64,000 nt of DNA from CAYRWR01 sp964537555 (lineage in GTDB: Bacteria > Spirochaetota > Brevinematia > Brevinematales > CAYRWR01), in NCBI GenBank assembly GCA_964537555.1, contig CAZIAD010000001.1, positions 1-64,000 of the forward strand, written 5' to 3'. How positions within the stretch are numbered: the stretch's first letter is position 1; every line of letters begins with the position of its first letter. Under the pieces are notes generated by a model. The model ran no database searches, was not told where the DNA came from, and saw only the letters and a program-made list of their open reading frames with translations. This document shows positions 8,377-15,749 of this stretch, in pieces. The position numbers and the translations under genes were made by a program.

Positions 8377-8934
8377 TCACATTTTAAAATCTTTTTTAAT
8401 GATTGAATACATTTTATAATTATGAAAAGTACCATTATTATCAGGAGCATAATGTCTTAAGTTCCCTTCATACTTCATTTCTACTTTTTCTAATACTTTT
8501 TCAGAAGCAGTATTACTCTCATTAACAGTTGCCTGGACCCTTTCAAATCCTACATCGATTAAAAGAAATCTTATGATTTCTTTCAGTGCTTCTGTCATTA
8601 TACTTTTATTCCAATATTTTTTTGAAATGCAATAGCCTATCTCACATCTTTTATCTCTATCAGAACAATCTATTACTCCCACTGAGCCTATAACCTGATT
8701 ATCCTCTTTATATTTTATTGCCCATTGATACGACTCGGCATTGTCATATTCTTTGACCCAGGTATTTATTACACTCTTAGTTAGCTCAATATTTTCATGC
8801 GCCTTCCAGGTTAAGTATTTTGCTACCTCATCATCGGAGGCCCAATTATTGAACATATTTTCAGAATCTTCTACTTTGAATTTTCTCAATATTAATCTCT
8901 TCGTCTCAATTTCTTTTGTTCCTAAATGATTCAT
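8377..8934 (-). CDS. GNAT acetyltransferase, RimJ/RimL-like (copy 1)
   Basis: A 185-residue protein of the GNAT_3 type (PF13302). It begins with IETKRLILRKFKVEDSENM, and the acetyl-CoA region includes NQVIGSVGVIDC and CEIGYCISKKYWNKSIMTEA. RVQATVNESNTASEKVLEKV is the conserved family end. Members acetylate N-termini of ribosomal proteins or small amines; the target here is unknown. It is clearly paralogous to the gene upstream (KYLTW, GYxxxKKYWNK and MTEAL shared). AT-rich compared with the core genes. Confidence 0.85.
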   Translation of the reverse strand: MNHLGTKEIETKRLILRKFKVEDSENMFNNWASDDEVAKYLTWKAHENIELTKSVINTWVKEYDNAESYQWAIKYKEDNQVIGSVGVIDCSDRDKRCEIGYCISKKYWNKSIMTEALKEIIRFLLIDVGFERVQATVNESNTASEKVLEKVEMKYEGNLRHYAPDNNGTFHNYKMYSIIKKDFKM

Positions 8935-8976
8935 AAATTACTCTCTCATTTAATATTCCGCTACGGAACAGTCAAA

Positions 8977-9498
8977 CTATTTAACTCTAGCGTAAACTTT
9001 ACAATCTCGCGGAATCAAGGAGATATTAGGATGTATTATCCATTTTCTCAAGGTCCCTTCAAGTTCCATACCCAGTTTTTTCATGACACGTCCTGATGCA
9101 GGGTTATCTATATCGTGAACTGCCCAAATTCTCTGGATCTCAGGAATATTATATATCCAATTAAATACAGGGATTAATGCTTCAGTCATCAAACCTTTGT
9201 TCCAGTATTTTTTTGCTAATGCGTATCCAAAATCAGCTTTAAATCCGTCTACTCTAAAATCAAGCATGCCAATGATCTCTTCTGCTTCTTTTAAATGAAT
9301 CACAAAAGGAAATGCTTTACCAGTATCCCAGCTAGCAATTGCCATTTTAAGAAACTCTTGAATGGTTGATATTTTTTCATGTGGAGTCCAGGTGAGATAT
9401 TTTACAACATCTGAGTCCTGGGCATAGTTCTTAAATATATCTTTCGCATCATTAAGGTCCGGTTTTCTTAAAATCAGTCGCTCAGTTTCAAATATCAT
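8977..9498 (-). CDS. GNAT acetyltransferase, RimJ/RimL-like (copy 2)
   Basis: A 173-residue GNAT_3-type acetyltransferase. The ATG at 9498 is chosen because AGGTGA lies 5-6 nt upstream; a GTG at 9507 would overlap that site. It begins IFETERLILRKPDLNDAKD and has EEIIGMLDFRVDGFKADFGY and ALAKKYWNKGLMTEALIPV in the acetyl-CoA region, then NPASGRVMKKLGMELEGTLR. It is a tandem paralogue of the neighbouring gene, from which it is separated by about 40 bp. Substrate unknown. Confidence 0.85.
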   Translation of the reverse strand: MIFETERLILRKPDLNDAKDIFKNYAQDSDVVKYLTWTPHEKISTIQEFLKMAIASWDTGKAFPFVIHLKEAEEIIGMLDFRVDGFKADFGYALAKKYWNKGLMTEALIPVFNWIYNIPEIQRIWAVHDIDNPASGRVMKKLGMELEGTLRKWIIHPNISLIPRDCKVYARVK

Positions 9499-9629
9499 AT
9501 TTCTCACCTGTATCAGGAATAATTTATCTTATTCTAACTATCCTCTCCAAAATAATCCAGCATCCCGGCGTTACAGCGCCTTAAGGCCGACTCCTGTCCT
9601 GAGTTTATCAGATGTAAACAAATAAAAAC

Positions 9630-9658
9630 TTGACACACTAACGAACGTTAGCTATTAT
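9630..9658 (+). promoter_or_regulatory. Promoter and TetR-type operator of the flavin redox operon
   Basis: TTGACA (9630-9635), 17 bp, TATTAT (9653-9658). The spacer contains the inverted repeat CTAACG-AA-CGTTAG (9638-9651), a typical TetR-family operator. Binding would cover the promoter, so the regulator encoded just downstream very likely represses its own operon. Confidence 0.82.
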
Positions 9659-9686
9659 TTATATAGATAAAGGCAAAGGGGAAAGT

Positions 9687-10304
9687 ATGTCACCTAAACA
9701 GGCAGATACCAAAGAGCGAATATTTGAGACCGCTGTGGAGCTGTTTGCCACCCGGGGCTACCATGCCACCAGCATCCGGGACCTGGCGAAGGCAGTGGGA
9801 ATAAAAGAGAGCTCCATCTACAACCATTTTTCGGGTAAGAGCGCCATCCTGGATGCTATACTGGAGTACCAGATGGAGGGATTCCGCTCACTGGGGGAGA
9901 ACATCCGGGTACCCGCACTGGAGGATCCATCCATCCATGACGCGCTGACTCTGTGGATGAGCGCGTCCCAGGCCTATGTCCAGTACCAGCCCCCCTTGTC
10001 GGAGAAGATCTCCCGCATCCTGCTCAATGAGATGTTTCTGCATGAAAAGTGCCGGGAGTTTGTGCTGGAGATCATGTTTAATATTCAGAAGGACATTACG
10101 GAAAAACTCCTGGTGGAACTGCAGCGCAGGGGATTGATCCGGGATATTGATATCCATGAGACCGCCCTGGAGTATGTCTATATGATACACGGGATGGATG
10201 TGGAAAACCGTCTCTTACTACTGGAGGGCCATGACCCCCTGGCGCTGAGGCAGAAGCTGTTTGATCATGTGCGTCACTTTATTCAGGGTATCAGTAAGGA
10301 CTGA
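9687..10304 (+). CDS. TetR/AcrR-family transcriptional regulator
   Basis: A 205-residue repressor. The N-terminal helix-turn-helix is complete: ERIFETAVELFATRGYHATS, then IRDLAKAVGIKESSIYNHF and SGKSAILDAILEY (residues 8-60). The C-terminal ligand-binding part is helical and not assignable to an inducer. It is the first gene of an apparent four-gene unit with a flavodoxin, an FMN-binding lipoprotein and a flavin reductase-like protein. An operator-like palindrome sits in its promoter, so autorepression with release by a redox-active or toxic ligand is a reasonable inference. Confidence 0.9.
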   Translation: MSPKQADTKERIFETAVELFATRGYHATSIRDLAKAVGIKESSIYNHFSGKSAILDAILEYQMEGFRSLGENIRVPALEDPSIHDALTLWMSASQAYVQYQPPLSEKISRILLNEMFLHEKCREFVLEIMFNIQKDITEKLLVELQRRGLIRDIDIHETALEYVYMIHGMDVENRLLLLEGHDPLALRQKLFDHVRHFIQGISKD

Positions 10305-10337
10305 TACAGCGTGGTGTTAATATCACTGGAGGTGAAT

Positions 10338-10838
10338 ATGAGAGGCATTATTATTTATCAATCAAATTACGGGGCTACCCGCCAGTACGCGGAGTGGCTG
10401 AGTGCAGATACGAGATATCCCCTCAGGGAATCCAAATCGGTCAGCAGGAAAGAACTTCTGAACTATGATCAGGTATTGATCGGATGCCCGGTGTTTGCCA
10501 ACCAGCCCCTGCTTAAAAGCTGGATCAAAAAGCAGTGGAGTATTCTGGCGAAAAAGCAGGTGATCCTGTTTACCACCTCGGGCACTCCCGGTGATGATCC
10601 TGCACTGTTACAAGGATTTGATCAGTGTTTTATCCCTGAGATCCATGATCATATACGGTACTTTCCCCTGGGCGGCAGGATCATTCTGGATCAATTGAAG
10701 CCCCTGCACCGTTTTCTGATGAGACTAGGCATGAAAATGGAGAAAGATCCCCGTGTCAGAGCGGAAATGGCTAAAGATAAAGATAATGTGGACAGGGAAA
10801 GCCTGAAAGCTTTGCTGAGCTTTATCCAGGCGGCCTGA
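10338..10838 (+). CDS. Flavodoxin-domain protein (HemG-like)
   Basis: A 166-residue cytoplasmic flavoprotein. The ATG at 10338 has a perfect GGAGGTGA site 3-4 nt before it; 30 nt of upstream open frame are discarded. The FMN-phosphate loop is IIIYQSNYGATRQYAEWL at the N-terminus, and VLIGCPVFANQPLLKSW and VILFTTSGTPGDDP line the flavin site. The layout matches Flavodoxin_5 proteins, which include protoporphyrinogen oxidase HemG; without haem genes nearby that specific function is not claimed. Second gene of the TetR-controlled unit; the next gene starts 10 bp later. Confidence 0.82.
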   Translation: MRGIIIYQSNYGATRQYAEWLSADTRYPLRESKSVSRKELLNYDQVLIGCPVFANQPLLKSWIKKQWSILAKKQVILFTTSGTPGDDPALLQGFDQCFIPEIHDHIRYFPLGGRIILDQLKPLHRFLMRLGMKMEKDPRVRAEMAKDKDNVDRESLKALLSFIQAA

Positions 10839-10848
10839 GGAGGGAAAT

Positions 10849-11241
10849 GTGGGTAGATTACTAGTAATATTATCTCTGGGAATCCTGTTCACGGGTTTAT
10901 CTGCCGGATGTATGGGCCTGATCCGGGAACATAAACAAGCCCGGGACATCTCCATTAAGGATATCGACTTCAGCCGACTAGAATCCGGCATCTGGAATGG
11001 ACATTATGATGGGGGGATGTACGGCTGGCGGGAAAACAGTGTCATGGTCACGGTAGGGGATGGAAGAGTGACCCAGATAGTCCTCCAGCATTCAGCTGAG
11101 TCTAATGACTATACCCTAATATACCGTCAAATCATTGCGGCTCAATCCCTGCTGGTAGATGGCATCTCAGGGGCCACCCTGACTTCCCGGGCTTATATAA
11201 AAGGTGTAGAAAACGCCCTTCTGCAGGCGAAAAAGGAGTGA
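10849..11241 (+). CDS. FMN-binding (flavinylated) lipoprotein, RnfG/NqrC-type domain
   Basis: A 130-residue lipoprotein. The start is GTG at 10849: the overlapping ATG at 10847 reaches a stop after five codons, and AGGAGGG (10838-10844) fits the GTG. The lipobox is LSAGC (Cys21). The single FMN_bind domain ends in DGISGATLTSRAYIKGVENA. The D-x-x-S-G-A-T motif is the known site where ApbE links FMN covalently to the Thr. It is therefore an extracytoplasmic electron carrier anchored in a membrane. Lying between a flavodoxin and a flavin reductase-like gene, it suggests electron export from the cytosol. No ApbE gene is in the window. Confidence 0.85.
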   Translation: MGRLLVILSLGILFTGLSAGCMGLIREHKQARDISIKDIDFSRLESGIWNGHYDGGMYGWRENSVMVTVGDGRVTQIVLQHSAESNDYTLIYRQIIAAQSLLVDGISGATLTSRAYIKGVENALLQAKKE

Positions 11242-11244
11242 TTC

Positions 11245-12000
11245 ATGTTCAAGATAATAGCTATTTCGGGAAGCGCCCGCAAGAAACATACTTATCAGGC
11301 AGTAGAGCAATTCCTGACTTTTGTCAGTGAACAGGAAGATGTGGAATACGAGATCATACGGCTCAGCGACCTGGATATCCGCACCTGTACAGGCTGCATC
11401 CAGTGCCTGGACAAGGGGGAAGAATACTGTCCTCTGAAAGATGAGCGGGATATTGTCATACAGAAGATGATGGAGGCGGACGGGGTGATCCTGGCCACTC
11501 CCAATTACAGTTTTCACGTATCGGGAATGATGAAGGTCTTCCTGGACCGGCTGGGATTTGTGTTTCACCGGCCCCGTTTTTTCGGCAAGGCCTTTACCGC
11601 CATTGTGACCCAGGGTGTTTATGGGGGTGGCAGCATTATAAAATACTTCCAGTTTATCAGCAAAGCCCTCGGTTTTAACCCGGTCAAAGGGGCCATTGTC
11701 ACTACCCGTGTACCTATTGCGGAGAAGACCCGGATCAGGAATGAACGCAATCTCCGCAAGCTGGCAGTGAGATTCGCCCGCACTCTGCGTAAGAAAGCCT
11801 TGCCTCTGCCTTCTGTATTCGAGCTTATGCTGTTCCGGATGTCCCGCAGCACCATTAAAAACGAACTTAACCCCGAGTTTAGAGACTACAGCTACTTTCA
11901 AGAACAGGGCTGGTTTGAATCGCAATACTATTATCCCGTACGCCTGGGGCCGCTAAAGCGCCTGCTGGGCCGGATGTTTGACGGCTTGTCAGTAAAGTAG
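11245..12000 (+). CDS. NADPH-dependent FMN reductase-like flavoprotein (flavodoxin family)
   Basis: A 251-residue protein starting 3 bp after the preceding stop. Flavin-phosphate loop IIAISGSARKKHTYQAVEQF at the N-terminus. TCTGCIQCLDKGEEYCPLKD near residue 50 is the Cys-rich motif of iron-sulfur flavoproteins and related NAD(P)H:FMN reductases. ILATPNYSFHVSGMMKVFLD follows. The C-terminal 90 residues are rich in Arg/Lys and aromatic residues and are not assigned. It probably passes electrons from NAD(P)H to flavin and onwards to its operon partners. It closes the unit; no clear terminator follows. Confidence 0.82.
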   Translation: MFKIIAISGSARKKHTYQAVEQFLTFVSEQEDVEYEIIRLSDLDIRTCTGCIQCLDKGEEYCPLKDERDIVIQKMMEADGVILATPNYSFHVSGMMKVFLDRLGFVFHRPRFFGKAFTAIVTQGVYGGGSIIKYFQFISKALGFNPVKGAIVTTRVPIAEKTRIRNERNLRKLAVRFARTLRKKALPLPSVFELMLFRMSRSTIKNELNPEFRDYSYFQEQGWFESQYYYPVRLGPLKRLLGRMFDGLSVK

Positions 12001-12126
12001 ATTACCTTATCAATATATGAGTATTTTCACCCATACTCCAAATTACTCGCGTGTATTCTTGATTTCTTACAGACCCTGATATGATATCTTTTCTGCATGC
12101 TCTTTCAACAGCTTAATACACCATAC

Positions 12127-12155
12127 TTGCCTTCCCCGGCAAAATTGTCTATAAT
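12127..12155 (+). promoter_or_regulatory. Promoter of the Mrp gene
   Basis: TTGCCT (12127-12132), 17 bp, TATAAT (12150-12155); the coding start is 36 bp further, with AAGGAG before it. Confidence 0.7.
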
Positions 12156-12191
12156 ATTCCTACTATAATAGAGGATTAACAAGGAGTCTCC

Positions 12192-13496
12192 ATGATAGAT
12201 AAAGATATGGTCCTGACTGCCCTGAGCGCCATACAGGACCCCGACCTCCATAAGGACATCGTGAGCCTGGGATTTGTAAAAGACATCAACATAGCAGAGG
12301 ACAGCGTGTCTCTGTCCATAGAACTCACTACCCCGGCCTGCCCCATCAAGGACCAGTTTAAAAACACTGCTGAGCAGCTCCTCCTGGCCCTGCCCGGCAT
12401 TAAAAAGGCCGTTATCAAAATGACCAGCCGGCCCGCGCCCGTGCGCCAGGCTGTAGAGAGCAGCCTCAAGGATGTAAAAAACATCATTGCCGTAGCCAGC
12501 TGTAAGGGCGGGGTGGGTAAGTCCACCGTAGCCGCTAACCTGGCCATGGAGCTGTCCCGCCGGGGCCACCAGGTAGGCCTCCTCGATACCGACCTGTTCG
12601 GGCCCTCGGTGCCCACCCTGTTTCACATACACGACCCCAAGATAGAACAGCTGGATAAGGGCTGGGTCTCTCCGGTAGAGTACAACGGGCTCAAGATGAT
12701 GAGCTTCGGCTTTTTGTTTCCGGATCAGCCAATGGTGATGCGGGGACCTATGGTGTCGGGCTACATCCAGCAGATCCTGCATGCCGTGGACTGGGGCGAG
12801 CTGGACTACCTGGTACTGGACATGCCTCCCGGAACCGGCGACATACAGCTCACTATCACCCAGTCGGTACGTATCACGGGAGCCCTCATCGTGACTACCC
12901 CCCAGTCCCTGGCCATCGCCGATGTGATCAAGGGCATACAGATGTTCGAAAAGGTCAATGTACCAATGCTGGGCATAGTGGAAAACATGTCCTACTTTGT
13001 GTGCGATAACTGCGATAAGAAACACTATATCTTCGGTACTGCGGACCAGATCCCCCTGGAAAAACGTTTCGGACTGACTACCCTGGCCCACCTCCCTCTG
13101 GAGAGGGTACTGACCGAGGGCCTGGCGATCTACGAATCACGTCCCGATGTGGCAGCTATGACCGACGCAGTGGCTATGGCCCTGGGCCGCCGCACAGCCG
13201 GACAGGACGCCATCCCTACGGTGGAAAAGGCGGGCCGGGACCTCATCGTGCACTGGACAGATGGGAGCAGCTCCGATATCGCCTCACGCGACCTCCGGGC
13301 CGCCTGCCAGTGTGCCAGCTGTGTAGACGAGTACAGCGGTAAGCAGATCCTGGAGGTAGACAGTATCCCCTCCGACATAGAAGCCCTGGAGATAGTACCC
13401 ATAGGCAGCTACGCCGTATCCATCAAGTGGTCCGACGGCCACAACAGCGGCATCTACAGCTGGAAGATGTTTAAAGAAGTGCTGGGCATTTCCTGA
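12192..13496 (+). CDS. Mrp/NBP35-family Fe-S carrier ATPase with DUF59 and DUF971 domains
   Basis: A 434-residue three-domain protein. Residues 1-80: MIP18/DUF59 domain (AIQDPDLHKDIVSLGFVKDI, TTPACPIKDQF). Residues 97-335: ParA/MinD-like ATPase with deviant Walker A ASCKGGVGKST, LLDTDLFGPSVPTLF, and the Mrp CxxC of SYFVCDNCDKKHY, which holds a bridging Fe-S cluster in the dimer. Residues 345-434: DUF971 domain (CQCASCVDEYSG, KWSDGHNSGIYSW). Known Mrp proteins carry and transfer Fe-S clusters in the cytoplasm. The DUF59-Mrp-DUF971 order is found in plant HCF101 and some bacteria. It stands as a single gene with its own promoter. Confidence 0.92.
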   Translation: MIDKDMVLTALSAIQDPDLHKDIVSLGFVKDINIAEDSVSLSIELTTPACPIKDQFKNTAEQLLLALPGIKKAVIKMTSRPAPVRQAVESSLKDVKNIIAVASCKGGVGKSTVAANLAMELSRRGHQVGLLDTDLFGPSVPTLFHIHDPKIEQLDKGWVSPVEYNGLKMMSFGFLFPDQPMVMRGPMVSGYIQQILHAVDWGELDYLVLDMPPGTGDIQLTITQSVRITGALIVTTPQSLAIADVIKGIQMFEKVNVPMLGIVENMSYFVCDNCDKKHYIFGTADQIPLEKRFGLTTLAHLPLERVLTEGLAIYESRPDVAAMTDAVAMALGRRTAGQDAIPTVEKAGRDLIVHWTDGSSSDIASRDLRAACQCASCVDEYSGKQILEVDSIPSDIEALEIVPIGSYAVSIKWSDGHNSGIYSWKMFKEVLGIS

Positions 13497-13509
13497 GTAA
13501 GAGGATAAT

Positions 13510-13636
13510 CTCTCACAAAGACACAAAGGGCACAAAGTTTTTTGGTTTAGGTTTGATTTAATTTTCAGAGCATATCAGGAAATATACTCCTAAATTCTTT
13601 CTGTCTTACTTTGTGGTCTTCGTGTCTTTGTGAGAG
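13510..13636. repeat. Inverted-repeat element 1 (CTCTCACAAAGACAC... arms)
   Basis: The arms are 29 nt (13510-13538 and 13608-13636), with 3 mismatches between the left arm and the reverse complement of the right. The interior of about 69 bp is AT-rich. It is closely related to the element at 14558-14651. The right arm lies inside the 3' end of the gene at 13606-14454 and encodes its last ten residues. No transposase is present, so it is a non-autonomous or palindromic repeat. Confidence 0.85.
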
Positions 13637-14454
13637 GCTCTTTCCCCGCTGCTGGGTAAGCCCGGATAATACTTTTGGGCACAATCAGGGCACATACTGT
13701 GGGTAAAGTCTGCTTCTGAATGCCGGGAGATATAGGTCTCTACACTGCTCCAGGTACCCTGTTCATCTCTGATCTTTTTACAGGAGGAACAGATGGGCAG
13801 GAGGCCGCTGAGCTGCCTGACCCGGTCCAGGCTGGCTTTGAGTTCCCGGTTGACCCTAAAGGTCTGCCGGGAGCTGCGTTCTACCAGATAGGCGGCATAG
13901 GTAAATATCAGTATCATTCCAATCAGGAAGAAATCATAGACCATGAGAAGACCGGGAGCCAGGGGCACCACAAAAATAAAGACCACATTAAACACCAGCA
14001 GGTCTGTCAGCATAGCCAGGATACTGAATCTCAAGCCCATACCAGCTGTGGAAAATATGGCGGCAAATCCCATGACCAGGCCCAGGGAATAGAGGCTGAA
14101 CTGCTGGGTAGAATCCCGGGACACCAGGAAAATACTGAACAGGCCTACCAGAAGAATATACATTCCTGAACTCAGTATAAGATAGCGCCTCATACCCGGT
14201 ATAAATGTCAGAACGAAGATCAGTAAGCCTACCAGAATAAGAGATAAGCGTACCACGCTCACCTGAACTGCCGCCTCCCCGAACACCAGCTGGTCCAGGA
14301 GGGCAAAAGTGCCGCCCAGTAGCGGGATAATGAGCCAGGCTATACGGCAGAAGACCAAGGTGTTATTTGCGGTCTGCTCCCTGTAGGCTGACTCAGTATT
14401 TTTATCTTCAAAGGGTAATGCAAGAAGCTTCATACGGTTTTTCTTTTGTTTCAT
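13606..14454 (-). CDS. Six-TM membrane protein with C-terminal Cys-rich (zinc-ribbon-like) motif
   Basis: A 282-residue protein. Residues 30-205 contain about six hydrophobic helices. A short coiled region (RELKASLDRVRQLSGL) leads into a motif with two CxxC pairs: LLPICSSCKKIRDEQGTW near residue 220, then ISRHSEADFTHSMCPDCAQK. This LPICxxCKKIRD...HSxAxFxHxxCPxC block is common at the C-terminus of bacterial sensor and response-regulator proteins and looks metal-binding, so a sensory role is likely, but the rest of a kinase or cyclase is absent. The last residues (ASHKDTKTTK) are encoded by an inverted-repeat arm, so the natural C-terminus may have been replaced. A second element copy lies upstream of the gene. 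Confidence 0.75.
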   Translation of the reverse strand: MKQKKNRMKLLALPFEDKNTESAYREQTANNTLVFCRIAWLIIPLLGGTFALLDQLVFGEAAVQVSVVRLSLILVGLLIFVLTFIPGMRRYLILSSGMYILLVGLFSIFLVSRDSTQQFSLYSLGLVMGFAAIFSTAGMGLRFSILAMLTDLLVFNVVFIFVVPLAPGLLMVYDFFLIGMILIFTYAAYLVERSSRQTFRVNRELKASLDRVRQLSGLLPICSSCKKIRDEQGTWSSVETYISRHSEADFTHSMCPDCAQKYYPGLPSSGERASHKDTKTTK

Positions 14455-14557
14455 AATGTGTCCTGATATACATTATTCTCACAATAATATAACATAAGAT
14501 AACCTAATAACTAATATATTGCAAGAGGATTTTTCATTCAGGGCTGCAATGGACGAT

Positions 14558-14651
14558 CTCTCACAAAGACACCAAGGGCACAAAGTTTTTTTTGAGATTT
14601 TTTTGTGTAATCCTTCTACTCTACTTAGTGATCTTCGTGTCTTTGTGAGAG
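14558..14651. repeat. Inverted-repeat element 2
   Basis: Arms 14558-14586 and 14623-14651 (29 nt, a few mismatches), same arm sequence as element 1 but with a shorter interior (36 bp). It lies upstream of the six-TM gene, so the gene is bracketed by the two copies. Confidence 0.85.
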
Positions 14652-14685
14652 GCCTTTATCCCGCCACGGGATGGGTCAGACGGAG

Positions 14686-14819
14686 GGGGCTGAAGAGGAA
14701 CAGACAAAGATGCCGCGGAGCAGGGTCCCGCTGGGGCAGGGGATATGCGCAACCCTGCCCGTCCTGCTTAGGGCCTGATCCCTTTGTACCGGGAAAGCAG
14801 GGAGTGAGGATGCAGCCCC
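14686..14819. other. GC-rich structured non-coding stretch (multi-hairpin)
   Basis: Closing stem GGGGCTG (14686-14692) / CAGCCCC (14813-14819). Inside are hairpin GGGCAGGG / CCCTGCCC (14734-14741 / 14753-14760, 11-nt loop) and hairpin CCTGCTT / AAGCAGG (14763-14769 / 14795-14801) with an inner AGGG/CCCT. It could be a structured RNA of unknown class, a part of the neighbouring repeat, or a decayed sequence. It matches none of the common RNA families I can recognise (SRP RNA, tmRNA, RNase P). Confidence 0.4.
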
Positions 14820-14915
14820 GGAATATACATGGGGCTATGTTATGATTTATCTGTTTTATATAAGCTCATGCTGAGGGCCTGGCTTTGATTTTTCCCAGGA
14901 CAAGGGAATACTGGT

Positions 14916-15569
14916 CTATCCTTCCAGAGTGCGGTCTTTGCCGGCTCCTTCGATATTGATGCCATCCAGACGGAAGGTGTTCTCCATGAGCTGTATCTCG
15001 GTATCCAGGTCCATGATATCATCCTGGAGCAGCTTGGCCAGCTGTTTTTCAAAGGCTTCTTCTATAGTGTCCAGCAGTTTTTCCACCTTGGTCAGAGAGC
15101 TGCGCACCTGCTCTGACACTCCGGCCTGTTTCTGGAGCTCGGTGTAACGGTTGATGATCTGGAGGGTCGCTTCAAAGGAATAATTGAGGAACTGACGGGC
15201 CGCCTTGATATCCTTGGGGTCTTTCTGGAAGTCCTCATAGATCTTCTCGATAAGGACGGTGATGGCCTCCAGTTTGGCCTTGATCTCGGTCTTTTTTACC
15301 TTAGGGATATAACTCCGCATGATCTTGATACGCTGCGCCCCTTCTTTCAGGGTCTTATCCAGCATCTCCGGGGTCACCCCGTTCATGTGCAGTTCCACAT
15401 CCTTTTCCTTTTCCGGAGCCAGTACAAAATAAATGCCGAAATAAGCGGCGGCAGAGATCAGTATAGCTACAATAGGGTTAAGCTTAAGAATGAATAAAAA
15501 CAGAAGAAAAATAGCTCCCCCGGCAATTCCGGCCCAGAGAGATGCGGCACCTTTGGATTTTTCAGGCAT
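14916..15569 (-). CDS. XpaC-like membrane protein (5-bromo-4-chloroindolyl phosphate hydrolysis family)
   Basis: A 217-residue protein with a helical hairpin at residues 10-50 (LWAGIAGGAIFLLFLFILKL, then a second segment) and a long helical cytoplasmic part. The pattern ARQFLNYSFEATLQIINRYTE, VEKLLDTIEEAFEKQLAKLL, QDDIMDLDTEIQLMENTF fits the XpaC family (PF10112). These proteins often accompany TelA-type and vWA proteins. Despite the family name, no hydrolase activity is established. It is divergent from the ABC/vWA operon and shares its upstream region. The start has AAGGAG upstream. Confidence 0.75.
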   Translation of the reverse strand: MPEKSKGAASLWAGIAGGAIFLLFLFILKLNPIVAILISAAAYFGIYFVLAPEKEKDVELHMNGVTPEMLDKTLKEGAQRIKIMRSYIPKVKKTEIKAKLEAITVLIEKIYEDFQKDPKDIKAARQFLNYSFEATLQIINRYTELQKQAGVSEQVRSSLTKVEKLLDTIEEAFEKQLAKLLQDDIMDLDTEIQLMENTFRLDGINIEGAGKDRTLEG

Positions 15570-15655
15570 GGATCACTCCTTGGATCTATTTGATTCCTAA
15601 TACATCTATTATAACAGATATGATTAAAAAAAAACAGATTTCACGTTTAGTGGAT

Positions 15656-15683
15656 TTGACAAATCACATGCGGGTGCTATAAT
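15656..15683 (+). promoter_or_regulatory. Promoter of the ABC importer / vWA operon
   Basis: TTGACA (15656-15661), 16 bp, TATAAT (15678-15683), 66 bp before the first start codon. Confidence 0.75.
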
Positions 15684-15749
15684 AGCATGAGTTTTTTACT
15701 TTTCTCATAGAGATTTATGTAATACAAGAAATATATTGGAGGATTTGTT

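Noticed and set aside
12105..13091. Long antisense frame opposite the Mrp gene
   Set aside because: It mirrors the codon bias of a strong gene on the other strand; no start site and no family motif.
14686..14819. Possible SRP RNA, tmRNA or RNase P RNA
   Set aside because: None of the conserved core motifs of these RNAs is present. It is kept only as an unassigned structured stretch.
14519..14845. Open frame of 108 codons on the plus strand
   Set aside because: It runs through the inverted-repeat element and the GC-rich hairpin stretch, has no ribosome-binding site, and the translation shows no protein-like pattern.
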